Shown here: piece by piece, positions 16,862 to 25,754 of the stretch
How the letters are laid out: each line of letters begins with the position of its first letter
Position numbering within the stretch: position 1 is the stretch's first letter
Assembly: GCA_029391995.1 (NCBI GenBank)
Contig: CP113924.1
Coordinates: 177,501 to 241,500, forward strand
Length of the DNA: 64,000 nucleotides
From: Streptococcaceae bacterium ESL0729
GTDB lineage: Bacteria; Bacillota; Bacilli; Lactobacillales; Streptococcaceae
Direction: 5' to 3'
Notes under the pieces: generated by a model
Database searches by the model: none
Seen by the model: the letters and a program-made list of their open reading frames with translations, nothing else
Told to the model about the DNA's origin: nothing
Program-made: the position numbers and the translations under genes

Positions 16862-17755
16862 GTGCCTTTAGAAAAGCCAAAATATTTTGACGAACTATCT
16901 TTAGTTGTTTTGAATTATAATTCATTTGATGACACCATTAAATGTGTGGAGCAACTACTGAGTTTTTCTGAAAACTTTAATATTATTGTTGTTGACAATG
17001 CTTCACCCAATAATTCCCGGGAAATTTTAACAAATAAATTTAAAGATGTTAAAAATGTTAGCCTGCTATTTGCTGATGAAAATAAGGGCTATAGTGCAGG
17101 TAATAATATCGGAATAAAATTTGCCTTGAAGGAATTTAATTCTAAATATGTCGGAATACTAAACCCTGATGTTATTATTCCAGATGCAAACCTTATCTAT
17201 AAAACAATTGAAGCTTTAAATATTGATGATAAGTATGTGATAGCAGGGGCTTCACCAATTAACAATTCCAAACATTTTAATGCCAGTGAGGCAGGTTGGA
17301 GGATTCCTACGGCCAAGGAGCTTGTTTTAAATCACTCGATTAGAATGCCTTATAGCAGGATTGCTCAGTCCTTTAATATTGTAGATGGAACAATAGCTGA
17401 GGTTGATTGTGTTGCAGGTTGCTATTTTATAGCTAAAGCAGATTTCTTAAAGGAAATTGACTACCTGGATGAGGGAACCTTCTTGTACAATGAGGAAAAT
17501 ATTCTGGGAATTAAAGCTAAAAGCTTGGGTTATAAGGAATTAATTCTGTTAGATGAATTTTACCTCCATAACCATAGGCACAGTTCCAAGGACCTAAAGG
17601 GTGATTTTAGGGCCTTAAAAATATCTTATGATTCAAGGGCTTACTTATGCCGCAAGTACTATTCAAAATCATTAATTTTCCCCTTATATTTAGTAGATAA
17701 GAGCAATTATTTGGTTAAAATTGTGGGAAGATTAAAGAAGAGTATTAAAAAATAG
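16862..17755 (+). CDS. family 2 glycosyltransferase
   Basis: 297 residues, with start codon GTG (16862) 5 nt after GGAG. LVVLNYNSFDDTIKCVEQL, VDNASPNNS, NKGYSAGNNIG and ILNPDVIIP follow the same order as in the GT2 at 14895, so the two are diverged paralogues. The insert CVAGCYFIAKADFL and the EEN motif (near 220) sit where the acceptor pocket is expected. It follows the GT-B gene by 13 bp. Confidence 0.85.
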   Translation: MPLEKPKYFDELSLVVLNYNSFDDTIKCVEQLLSFSENFNIIVVDNASPNNSREILTNKFKDVKNVSLLFADENKGYSAGNNIGIKFALKEFNSKYVGILNPDVIIPDANLIYKTIEALNIDDKYVIAGASPINNSKHFNASEAGWRIPTAKELVLNHSIRMPYSRIAQSFNIVDGTIAEVDCVAGCYFIAKADFLKEIDYLDEGTFLYNEENILGIKAKSLGYKELILLDEFYLHNHRHSSKDLKGDFRALKISYDSRAYLCRKYYSKSLIFPLYLVDKSNYLVKIVGRLKKSIKK

Positions 17756-17807
17756 AAGCTTAAGATGAGCAAGTTAAATTTTTATAAATAATTATTAAGG
17801 GGAATAA

Positions 17808-18716
17808 ATGAAAAATGATCCAAAAATAGCTTCAATCATAGTAACCTTCAATAGGAAGGAACTACTTATTGAAGCAGTTGAAGCAATGAAAAATCAAACA
17901 CTAAAGCCGTCAAATATTATCATTATTGATAATAATTCAACTGATGGAACCTTTGAAGAGCTAGAAAAAAATGGCCTACTCGGCGGAAATGTAATCTACA
18001 AAAAATTAGATGAAAACATCGGGGGAGCCGGTGGATTTAGTGCTGGGGTTAAGTATGCCCTTGATAATTTAGAATTTGATTGGTTGTCACTATCAGATGA
18101 TGATGCCATCTATGATTTAAATTATTTTGCAAATCTTTTCTCAAATGAAGATGAATATAGCAAATATGGTGGCCTTTGTGGTAAGGTTCAGTTCCCAGAT
18201 GGGGAAGTTCAAATGGAGCAAAGAAGAAATGTCACCAACCCCAATATCCTTCTTTCTGAGCCAGTAGCCCCTGAGACTAAGGCAGATATTGATTTAGCAA
18301 GTTTCTGTGGTCTAGTTGTAAATAGGGATGTTGTTGAAAAGATTGGCCTACCAAGGGAAGACTTTTTCATCTGGATGGATGATACAGAATATAGCCTAAG
18401 AATTAGAAAAGAAGCAAAAATTTTGTATAATCCTTTAGCTTTTATTAATCATAAGACTGCTAAACCTGCTCCTGCTTCGGCTGGACCAACTAAATTAAAC
18501 TGGAAAAATTACTATGGTTATAGGAACAGTCTGGTAACAGGTTGGGCCCATGCAGAGAATAAGATGGTCTTTTCTTTAGTTAACCTAAAAAACTATTCAA
18601 AGATTATTTTTGGTAAATTAAGACGTGGTGACAAGGATTCAGCCAAGGTTGTATTTACTAGTACTGTTGACGCTATAAGAGGAAACATGGGGATAAGTGA
18701 AAAGTACCGTCCTTAA
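17808..18716 (+). CDS. GT2 glycosyltransferase, galactofuranosyl/GlfT-like
   Basis: 302 residues. ASIIVTFNRKELLIEAVEAM opens the GT-A domain. ENIGGAGGFSAGVKYA (about 66-81) is the NxGGAGGF loop characteristic of GlfT-type galactofuranosyl- and some rhamnosyltransferases. SLSDDDAIYD provides the DDD metal site, and WMDDTEYSLRIRK is the conserved acceptor-side motif. It has a strong SD (AAGGGGAA). UDP-Galf as donor would need a glf mutase, which is not in this window. Confidence 0.85.
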   Translation: MKNDPKIASIIVTFNRKELLIEAVEAMKNQTLKPSNIIIIDNNSTDGTFEELEKNGLLGGNVIYKKLDENIGGAGGFSAGVKYALDNLEFDWLSLSDDDAIYDLNYFANLFSNEDEYSKYGGLCGKVQFPDGEVQMEQRRNVTNPNILLSEPVAPETKADIDLASFCGLVVNRDVVEKIGLPREDFFIWMDDTEYSLRIRKEAKILYNPLAFINHKTAKPAPASAGPTKLNWKNYYGYRNSLVTGWAHAENKMVFSLVNLKNYSKIIFGKLRRGDKDSAKVVFTSTVDAIRGNMGISEKYRP

Positions 18717-18752
18717 TTGTTTCTAATAGAAAAGTAAATTTTGGAGGTTGGC

Positions 18753-19664
18753 TTGGAAAGACACAATAGAAGGAAAAGGCGAGGTTCTTGGATTTTTATC
18801 CTCGTGCTTTTGATAATTTTATTACTTATAGGTGGTGGGGCTTACGCCTTAAGAGACCTCTTCTTACCTCAAAGGGAAGAGGCTACAACCAGTCTTAGTA
18901 GTAATCAGCCTACTAAAACTTCAGAAGAAAATGGTTATGTTCCTGAGGAGAAGGCACCAGCTGCTACAGGCAGCATGGAGGTCACAGAAGATACAGGTGA
19001 AGCTGGTTGGGTTAAGGTTCCATCAAGCGAAAAATTAGATAAATTTACTGATTTATCGGTTAATAATATTACAATTTACCGAATCAATAATCCTGAGGTT
19101 TTAAAGACAGTTACAAATCTAAGTGATCAAAGGGTGACCATGGACGAGCTTGTAGCCAAGTATCCAAATTCTTTAATCATGAATGCTTCGGGTTTTAATA
19201 TGGAGACAGGTGTTATTGCAGGTTTTCAAATTAATAATGGAGAGTTAATCAGGGACTGGCGGTCTACAGATAGCTTGCAGTATGCCTTTGTTATAAATAA
19301 GGATGGGTCATGTAAGATCTATGACTCAAGGACACCAGCAAGTGAGATTATTGCAAACGGTGGCCAGCAGTCCTATGACTTTGGCTCAGCTGTTATCCGT
19401 GATGGACTTGTCCAACCAAGTGATGGTTCAGTTGATTGGAAGATTCACACCTTTATCGCAAATGATAAAAAAAATAATCTCTATGCCATCTTAAGTGATA
19501 CCAATGCTGGATACGGAAACATCATGAATGCTGTATCTAATCTTGGGCTAGAAAATATGCTGCTTCTTGACGGGGGAGGCTCAAGTCAGCTATCGGTTAA
19601 TGGTCAAGTTATTGTTGCTAGCCAAGATAGTAGGCCTGTTCCCGACTACATAGTTATGAAATAA
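18753..19664 (+). CDS. membrane-anchored phosphodiester glycosidase (NAGPA-like)
   Basis: 303 residues from TTG 18753, with GGAGG 5 nt upstream. A very basic N terminus (ERHNRRKRRGSW) and one membrane helix (about 13-33) are followed by a low-complexity linker and an extracellular NAGPA domain (about 100-303) ending LLLDGGGSSQLSVNG. The family cleaves sugar-1-phosphodiester bonds, as in human uncovering enzyme. It comes last in a glycan cluster that starts with a LicD transferase, so trimming a phosphodiester-linked substituent outside the cell is plausible. Confidence 0.8.
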   Translation: MERHNRRKRRGSWIFILVLLIILLLIGGGAYALRDLFLPQREEATTSLSSNQPTKTSEENGYVPEEKAPAATGSMEVTEDTGEAGWVKVPSSEKLDKFTDLSVNNITIYRINNPEVLKTVTNLSDQRVTMDELVAKYPNSLIMNASGFNMETGVIAGFQINNGELIRDWRSTDSLQYAFVINKDGSCKIYDSRTPASEIIANGGQQSYDFGSAVIRDGLVQPSDGSVDWKIHTFIANDKKNNLYAILSDTNAGYGNIMNAVSNLGLENMLLLDGGGSSQLSVNGQVIVASQDSRPVPDYIVMK

Positions 19665-19688
19665 AAAAGAACCCGCGGGTTCTTTTTT
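19664..19688. terminator. bidirectional terminator of the glycan cluster and LCP gene
   Basis: The palindromic stem AAAAAAGAACCC / GGGTTCTTTTTT with almost no loop overlaps the ends of the two convergent genes. Confidence 0.8.
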
Positions 19689-20610
19689 ATTTCATTGATT
19701 GGACAAACATATTTTTAACTGAATCAAGTTCCTCTTGGGTTACAATTTTGGTGTCATTTTCAGTTACTGTATGTAGATTTAATTTACTTGTGTTAATTAT
19801 TCCCTTGTTGTAGTTGAGGGCAATTTCTTTGGCATCATTAAGGCTAATGTCTGATTTGATGATGGTTGAAAGGGCATCTAGGATATTGCGGTAGTAATTA
19901 ATATTTTGTAGCTTTTTACTGCGGGCAATTTTTTGGATATTACCATAGAGTTCCATGGAAACATTTTGAATTCTTTTGACTGATGAATCAAAGTCAGCAT
20001 CGTCAACTTGGGTTAGATAGGCTTGAACTTGTTCAGCCGTCTGAAGGCTTACAGTACCTTGTTGGAATTTATATCCATTGGCATTGAAGGCCTTGGGATT
20101 TTCCATGGTAATTCCGCCAGTTGCTTGGACAACAGTCCCCATATTGTTGACGTCAATTTGTACTACCTTATTAATTGGGAGCTTAACAAGGTCAGATACC
20201 ATCTGGATGACACCAGTATCGCCACCTGTGTTATAGGCCTCAGTTATTGTCTTTTGATTGGGCATGATGGCAAAAACTGGAAAATTCATAAAGGTAGTTT
20301 GCTTGGTTTTAGCATTTGTTGAAGCTAGAACAGCCGCATAGGCAATATCAGTAGAATTATTGTGTCCACTTTCGATAATTAGGGTCGTGAAGGCATCTGA
20401 ATTTTTAAAGTCAGCCTTGGTGGTTTGGGGGAAGTCCTTGTAGGAATTTGCAAAAACGGCGTCAATATTGCGGTAGATAATGAAAGAGGCAGCCCCAAGG
20501 AAAATAAGAATCAGTAAAAGAAGACTAAAGAAAACCTTTAAACCTGTATGTTTTTTAGGATAGCTTCTTCGTCTGTACTTGTTTGAATAATGATTTTGTT
20601 TGTTAAACAT
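19687..20610 (-). CDS. LytR-CpsA-Psr family protein with altered active site
   Basis: 307 residues: basic N terminus, one membrane helix (about 25-47) and an extracellular LCP-like domain (about 70-250). LCP proteins attach wall glycans to peptidoglycan. The usual GRSD and LSIPRD-type Arg/Asp residues that bind the lipid pyrophosphate are not seen: the matching stretches read NNSTDIAYAAV and FMNFPVFA. The gene at 31296 has them (DGRSDSMMVA, LERD). This one may therefore be a non-catalytic or accessory member. It converges on the glycan cluster. Confidence 0.7.
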   Translation of the reverse strand: MFNKQNHYSNKYRRRSYPKKHTGLKVFFSLLLLILIFLGAASFIIYRNIDAVFANSYKDFPQTTKADFKNSDAFTTLIIESGHNNSTDIAYAAVLASTNAKTKQTTFMNFPVFAIMPNQKTITEAYNTGGDTGVIQMVSDLVKLPINKVVQIDVNNMGTVVQATGGITMENPKAFNANGYKFQQGTVSLQTAEQVQAYLTQVDDADFDSSVKRIQNVSMELYGNIQKIARSKKLQNINYYRNILDALSTIIKSDISLNDAKEIALNYNKGIINTSKLNLHTVTENDTKIVTQEELDSVKNMFVQSMK

Positions 20611-20832
20611 AAGATCTCCATCTAAAATTAAATTCCCCTAATTTTATCACAATTTAAGGAAAGATTATGTATATGATTTAACTTTTTTTAATCAACAAGT
20701 AGTTTTGACTCCCTTTAATAATAATTTGTACCTGGAGATAAATGTTCTAAAGGTGTTTTATTTTTAAAAATTTTAGTTTATAATTAAAATATTGGGGTGA
20801 TGTAGCCTATATTTTAACACTGGGGATAAAAA

Positions 20833-21540
20833 ATGAATCAAGTGACTGAACTATTCTTATCATATTTGGACTTAAAATTAGATAAGTCATTGCATGAAAT
20901 CGTCTATGATGCCTTTTATAAGATGATAATTACTGGAAAAATTCCTGCAGGGACAAGAATAAATGAAAAGCAAATCTCTATTCATTCCAACATATCACGG
21001 ACTCCAATCAGACAGGCCCTCAAGCAGCTTGAGGCTGAAAAGCTTATAGCTTACGGCCTAGGAAATAAAAATGGTGCCATAGTGCTTGGGATAACGAGAA
21101 AAGATGTTTATGAAATCTTTACTATTAGAAGGTCCTTTGAAACTTTTGCAGTGATTGAGGCCAGTCGGCGAATGTCTAAAGAAGATTTTTCTAAGCTTCA
21201 CCAGCTGGTACAAAAGTCTTATGACCTGTATGAACTTGATGATTTTGCAGGGATTAGGGATAATTTCAGAGATTTCAATGCCTTTATTTTTGAAAGGGCT
21301 AAAATATTTAGGATTCAAAATATTCTTGAGACCCTTGAGGTTTATCAGTTGTATTTTTATGAAATTACAACCAAATGTAGCGAGCGAACCCTTGAGGTCA
21401 TTAAAAATCATGAAAAAATTTATGCTCTCATGCTTGATGGTGATGAAAAGGGGCTTGAGCGTATAATTGATGATTACCTTAAGGTGAGTTCGGAGTTTAT
21501 AGCTAATGTTATAGATGAAAAGGATATTAAAAGAATTTAG
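20833..21540 (+). CDS. GntR family transcriptional regulator (FCD type)
   Basis: 235 residues. The winged helix is at residues 15-75: LHEIVYDAFYKMIITGKIPAGTRI and ISRTPIRQALKQLEAEKL are classic GntR helices. A helical effector-binding domain follows (about 90-225), of the FadR/FCD type. The start ATG follows GGGGAT. It is monocistronic and ends before the riboswitch promoter. Nothing in the window names its target or ligand; metabolite sensing is usual. Confidence 0.85.
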   Translation: MNQVTELFLSYLDLKLDKSLHEIVYDAFYKMIITGKIPAGTRINEKQISIHSNISRTPIRQALKQLEAEKLIAYGLGNKNGAIVLGITRKDVYEIFTIRRSFETFAVIEASRRMSKEDFSKLHQLVQKSYDLYELDDFAGIRDNFRDFNAFIFERAKIFRIQNILETLEVYQLYFYEITTKCSERTLEVIKNHEKIYALMLDGDEKGLERIIDDYLKVSSEFIANVIDEKDIKRI

Positions 21541-21595
21541 CTCTGAGTAATAGACAACCACATGGTTTATCAGTGATTGTGGGCGTGTTTATTAT

Positions 21596-21624
21596 TTGAC
21601 TGATTTATTTTCTTTTGATAGACT
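21596..21624 (+). promoter_or_regulatory. promoter of the riboswitch-ATPase transcript
   Basis: TTGACT (21596-21601), 17 bp, then TAGACT (21619-21624) with a TGA extension. The predicted start near 21631 coincides with the 5' edge of the conserved RNA element. Confidence 0.65.
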
Positions 21625-21630
21625 TATTTA

Positions 21631-21738
21631 CAACAAGGGAGTAACTAACGTGCAGACGTGGTAATATCGACAATTCGAGTAATCCGGTATTACCTTAAAA
21701 AGTGAGACTTGTGGCTGAGCCACAGGTCTCTCTTTTTT
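21631..21738 (+). promoter_or_regulatory. probable yybP-ykoY (Mn2+) riboswitch with terminator
   Basis: AAGGGAGTAAC at 21635-21645 matches the conserved loop of the yybP-ykoY class. A hairpin GGTAATA...TATTACC (21660-21693) follows, carrying CCGG in its 3' strand, as the class does. Next is a perfect-looking terminator (21704-21730, 12-bp stem with one G-U, then T6) and then the ATPase ribosome site. In Lactococcus lactis this class controls yoaB, a P-type ATPase, and binds Mn2+. The layout predicts that metal binding prevents termination. Confidence 0.65.
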
Positions 21739-21764
21739 ACTTACCTGTGAAAGAAAGGAAAATT

Positions 21765-24434
21765 ATGTCAGAGAAAAAGTTTTTTACGCAAACAGGAGAT
21801 GAAGTCCTAAAGGAGTTAGACTCATCAAGCAAAGGATTGACTACTGAGGAAGTTAATCGCCGTCTTGAACTCTACGGAAAAAATGAGCTTGATACAGGAA
21901 AAAAAGAATCTCTTTTAACAAAATTTTTAAATCAATTTAAAGATTTAATGATAATCGTTTTGATTATCGCAGCCATCTTGTCTGTTGTGACAAGTGGCGG
22001 AGAAGACATTACTGATGCTATTATTATCATGGCTGTTGTAATTATTAATGCAGCCTTCGGAGTTTTTCAGGAAAATAAGGCTGAGGCTGCAATTGATGCC
22101 TTAAAATCAATGAGTACGCCTAATGCACGTGTTCGCCGTAATGGTCATGTAGAGGACATCGAATCAGATTTACTTGTTCCAGGTGACATTGTGCTTCTTG
22201 AGGCAGGAGATGTTGTGCCAGCTGATATTCGCTTACTTGATACAGCAAGTATGAAGATTGAAGAAGCTGCCTTAACAGGGGAGTCAGTACCCGTTGATAA
22301 GGACGAAGACATTCTTTTAGGTGACGATGCAGGGCTTGGTGACCGAGTTAACATGGCCTACCAAAATGCTAATGTGACCTATGGTCGCGGGGTCGGTGTG
22401 GTTGTTGCTACAGGAATGTACACTGAGGTTGGACGTATTGCAAGCATGCTTGAAAATGCTGACGAGACTGAAACTCCGCTTAAAGAAAACTTGAACCGTC
22501 TGTCTAAGGTTTTAACCTATGCTATTCTTGTAATTGCAGCTGTTACCTTCTGTGTGGGGGTTTTCCTTCAAGGACATGCACCTCTTGATGAACTTATGAC
22601 GTCAGTGGCCCTTGCGGTTGCGGCAATTCCAGAAGGACTTCCGGCCATTGTAACCATTGTCCTAGCTCTTGGAACTCAAGTTCTTACTAAGAAAAATGCC
22701 ATTGTCCGCAAGCTTCCAGCAGTTGAAACCTTGGGTTCAACTGAGATTATCGCAAGTGATAAGACTGGTACCCTAACCCTTAATCAAATGACTGTTGAAA
22801 AAGTTTACACTAATGGACAACTAAGAGACGCGTCAGATGAAATTACAGCAGATGATATGACCTTAAAGGTTATGAACTTTGCTAACGATACTAAGATTAG
22901 CCAAGATGGTAAATTACTTGGTGACCCAACTGAGACAGCCCTTATTCAGTATGGTCTTGATAATAACTATGATGTTCGTGAAGCCCTAAAAATTGAAAAA
23001 CGGGTGGCAGAAATTCCATTTGATAGTGACCGTAAACTTATGACTACCATCCACAAGGAAACTAATGGTAAGTATCTAGTTGCAGTCAAGGGAGCACCAG
23101 ATCAACTCCTAAAACGCATTACTGGAAAGCTTGAAAATGGTCAGGTTACTCCTCTAACAGATAGTGATCGAAAAAATATTTTAGATCTTAATACTAAACT
23201 TGCCAAACAGGCCCTTCGTGTTCTTATGATGGCCTACAAGGAAGTTGATCAAATTCCTGAACTTGAGTCAGACATAGTTGAAAAAGATTTAATCTTTGCA
23301 GGACTTGTGGGAATGATTGACCCTGAACGTAAGGAAGCAGCAGAAGCTGTTAAGGTTGCTAAGAAAGCTGGTATTCGTCCAATCATGATCACAGGTGACC
23401 ATCAGGATACAGCTGAAGCTATTGCTAAACGTTTGGGAATTATTGACGCAGGAGATACTGAAGATCATGTGTTAACTGGAGCTGAATTAAATGAGATGAC
23501 CGATGAAGAATTCCAAAAGGTTGTAGGTCAGTATTCAGTATATGCTAGGGTGTCACCTGAACATAAGGTAAGAATCGTTAAGGCTTGGCAAAATGAAGGC
23601 AAGGTTGTTGCCATGACTGGTGACGGGGTTAACGATGCACCAGCCCTTAAAACAGCAGATATCGGTATTGGTATGGGGATTACAGGGACTGAGGTTTCTA
23701 AGGGAGCTTCAGACATGGTTCTTGCTGATGATAATTTTGCAACCATTATCGTGGCTGTTGAAGAAGGACGTAAGGTCTTTTCTAACATTCAAAAAACCGT
23801 TCAGTACCTTCTTTCAGCTAATACAGCTGAGGTGTTAGCTATTTTCCTAGCTACCCTATTTGGTTGGGATGTTTTACAACCAGTTCACCTGCTTTGGATT
23901 AACCTAGTAACTGATACCTTCCCAGCGATTGCTCTAGGTGTTGAGCCTACTGAGCCTGGTGTTATGGACCATAAGCCAAGAGGGCGTAAATCAAGCCTCT
24001 TCTCTAATGGTGTTTTATCATCAATTATCTACCAAGGTCTCTTACAGGCTGCTCTAACTCTTGGTGTTTACTGGTTTGGTATCAGTCATCCGGTCCACCT
24101 TGGTGATGAGGTAGCCATCCACGCTGATGCCCTAACCATGGCCTTTGCAACCTTGGGTCTAATCCAATTGGTTCATGCCTTTAACGTTAAGTCAGTTTAT
24201 CAATCAATCTTTACAGTTGGACCTTTTAGGTCAAAAACTTTCAACTGGTCAATCCTTGTATCATTTATCCTTCTGGCAGCAACAATCGTTATTCCAGGAT
24301 TTAATGATATCTTCCACGTAAGTCACCTGGACGGATACCAATGGTTGGTCGTTCTAATCGGTAGCTTATCAATGGTTGTCATCGTTGAAATTGTCAAATT
24401 TATTCAAAGGGCAATGGGACTTGATAACAAGTAA
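21765..24434 (+). CDS. P-type cation ATPase (Ca2+/Mn2+ type, YoaB/PacL-like)
   Basis: 889 residues from ATG 21765 after GAAAGGA; an in-frame ATG 63 bases upstream lies inside the terminator hairpin and cannot be the start. It has an N-terminal cation-ATPase domain, ten predicted helices, TGES (actuator) and Asp332 in DKTGTLTLNQMT as the phosphorylated residue. It also has KGAPD and MTGDGVNDAPALK, so it is a complete type II ATPase. Sitting behind a Mn2+-class riboswitch, it most likely exports excess Mn2+ (or Ca2+). Confidence 0.92.
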   Translation: MSEKKFFTQTGDEVLKELDSSSKGLTTEEVNRRLELYGKNELDTGKKESLLTKFLNQFKDLMIIVLIIAAILSVVTSGGEDITDAIIIMAVVIINAAFGVFQENKAEAAIDALKSMSTPNARVRRNGHVEDIESDLLVPGDIVLLEAGDVVPADIRLLDTASMKIEEAALTGESVPVDKDEDILLGDDAGLGDRVNMAYQNANVTYGRGVGVVVATGMYTEVGRIASMLENADETETPLKENLNRLSKVLTYAILVIAAVTFCVGVFLQGHAPLDELMTSVALAVAAIPEGLPAIVTIVLALGTQVLTKKNAIVRKLPAVETLGSTEIIASDKTGTLTLNQMTVEKVYTNGQLRDASDEITADDMTLKVMNFANDTKISQDGKLLGDPTETALIQYGLDNNYDVREALKIEKRVAEIPFDSDRKLMTTIHKETNGKYLVAVKGAPDQLLKRITGKLENGQVTPLTDSDRKNILDLNTKLAKQALRVLMMAYKEVDQIPELESDIVEKDLIFAGLVGMIDPERKEAAEAVKVAKKAGIRPIMITGDHQDTAEAIAKRLGIIDAGDTEDHVLTGAELNEMTDEEFQKVVGQYSVYARVSPEHKVRIVKAWQNEGKVVAMTGDGVNDAPALKTADIGIGMGITGTEVSKGASDMVLADDNFATIIVAVEEGRKVFSNIQKTVQYLLSANTAEVLAIFLATLFGWDVLQPVHLLWINLVTDTFPAIALGVEPTEPGVMDHKPRGRKSSLFSNGVLSSIIYQGLLQAALTLGVYWFGISHPVHLGDEVAIHADALTMAFATLGLIQLVHAFNVKSVYQSIFTVGPFRSKTFNWSILVSFILLAATIVIPGFNDIFHVSHLDGYQWLVVLIGSLSMVVIVEIVKFIQRAMGLDNK

Positions 24435-24439
24435 TAATA

Positions 24440-24474
24440 AAAACCTTCAATTCGACTTGGATTGAAGGTTTTTT
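24440..24474 (+). terminator. terminator of the P-type ATPase gene
   Basis: The stem AAAACCTTCAAT / ATTGAAGGTTTT has a 9-base loop and T tail. Confidence 0.85.
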
Positions 24475-24534
24475 GTTTATTTTAAGCGGCCATTTATCGG
24501 AAAAGTTTGGTCTGAGACAAAAACTTTTTACTCA

Positions 24535-24578
24535 AAATGTAAAAACATATTTACATTTATTGAAAAGTAACTTATACT
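24535..24578 (+). promoter_or_regulatory. promoter and operator of the iron-type ABC operon
   Basis: AAATGTAAA (24535-24543) and TTTACATTT (24550-24558) form a perfect 9-bp inverted repeat around 6 bases. The right arm contains the -35 TTTACA (24550-24555), 17 bp before TATACT (24573-24578). A second small dyad GTTAT-N4-ATAAC sits at 24585-24598. A metal-sensing repressor bound here would block the promoter; which one is not known. Confidence 0.6.
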
Positions 24579-24683
24579 GAAATGGTTATATAAATAACAA
24601 AAGTTAAAAAAATTAAAAGTCAATTAATTTGTCTCTTGCAACTTATGCTGGATAAAAGTTGATTTTTAATCTGTCAGGGGGAA

Positions 24684-25751
24684 ATGATTATCGCCAATAT
24701 GAAGCGAAAGATACCGGTAATTGCCTGGGTGGCCTTATTTCTTATAATAATTGCCATATCAGTTATAATATCGGTCAGTAACGGTCAAGCTGATATCTCA
24801 TTTTGGGATGTTGGTCGAATTTTAGTCAATAAGATGAGCCAGGGAGCAATTGGTGACATAGCAGATTTACCTGCTTCGTCGGCTAATATTATTTGGTTTA
24901 TTAGGATGCCAAGGATTTTACTGGCAATTTTTGTCGGTCTAGGTCTGGCCCTTTGCGGGGCAGTTATGCAGGCTGTTGTCCAAAATCCCTTAGCAGATCC
25001 TTATATCTTAGGGATTTCATCTGGATCATCCTTGGGTGCAACCTTTGCCATATTGATTGGTTTTGGTTCAAGTTCCATCTTATCACAATTTGGGCTTGGT
25101 TTTGGTGCCTTCTTGGGGGCCATGATTGCCACCTTGTCCGTTTTGCTCTTGTCAAATATTGGTGGTCGAATGACCAGCGTCAAGCTAATCCTATCAGGTT
25201 CTGTAATAAGTAGCCTTTTTGGTTCGATTTCAAATTTAATCGTTTACATGGCGGGTAATTCTGAAGGGATTAAGACCATCCAGTTTTGGCTCATGGGAAG
25301 CCTTGCTTCAGCAACCTGGTCTAAGCTTGGAATGGTAGTCATTCCTGTCCTCCTTGTTTTTATCTTTTTTTTAACCCAATCAAGGATTTTAAATGTCATG
25401 CTTTTGGGAGATGAGGCAGCAATTACCCTGGGTATATCCCTTGGCAAATACCGTAGAATCTATATGGTTTTAACCTCTCTTGTAACAGGGCTTATCGTTG
25501 CAAATTCTGGAATGATTGGCTTTGTTGGGCTGATTGTACCGCATATTGTGCGTGGTCTCTTTGGAAGTGACCACAAGGTAATACTAGCAATTACAGCCGT
25601 TTGCGGTGCCCTTTTTATGGTTTGGGCTGATTTGATTTCTCGGATTTTGATTAAAGGTGTTGAGCTTCCGATCGGAATTATCACAGCCATGATTGGTGCA
25701 CCATTATTCATCTATATTATCGTTAAAAAAGGTTATAGTTTTGGGGGGTAA
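24684..25751 (+). CDS. FecCD-type ABC transporter permease
   Basis: 355 residues from ATG 24684 after AGGGGGAA, with about ten membrane helices. The family signature PRILLAIFVGLGLALCGAVMQAVVQNPLADPYILGISSG (residues 74-112) and the C-terminal GLIVPHIVRGLFGSDH coupling region are intact. One permease gene is present, so it probably works as a homodimer. It is the first gene of a four-gene operon for an iron compound (siderophore or haem) or cobalamin; iron is favoured by the reductase at the end. Confidence 0.92.
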   Translation: MIIANMKRKIPVIAWVALFLIIIAISVIISVSNGQADISFWDVGRILVNKMSQGAIGDIADLPASSANIIWFIRMPRILLAIFVGLGLALCGAVMQAVVQNPLADPYILGISSGSSLGATFAILIGFGSSSILSQFGLGFGAFLGAMIATLSVLLLSNIGGRMTSVKLILSGSVISSLFGSISNLIVYMAGNSEGIKTIQFWLMGSLASATWSKLGMVVIPVLLVFIFFLTQSRILNVMLLGDEAAITLGISLGKYRRIYMVLTSLVTGLIVANSGMIGFVGLIVPHIVRGLFGSDHKVILAITAVCGALFMVWADLISRILIKGVELPIGIITAMIGAPLFIYIIVKKGYSFGG

Positions 25752-25754
25752 AAA

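Noticed and set aside
21702-21764. N-terminal extension of the P-type ATPase
   Set aside because: These 63 bases form the riboswitch terminator and the ribosome site; the ATG at 21765 has a proper SD.
24435-24683. Cobalamin riboswitch before the FecCD operon
   Set aside because: The 250-bp gap is AT-rich, lacks the B12-box and conserved multi-branch structure, and shows a plain promoter with an operator dyad.
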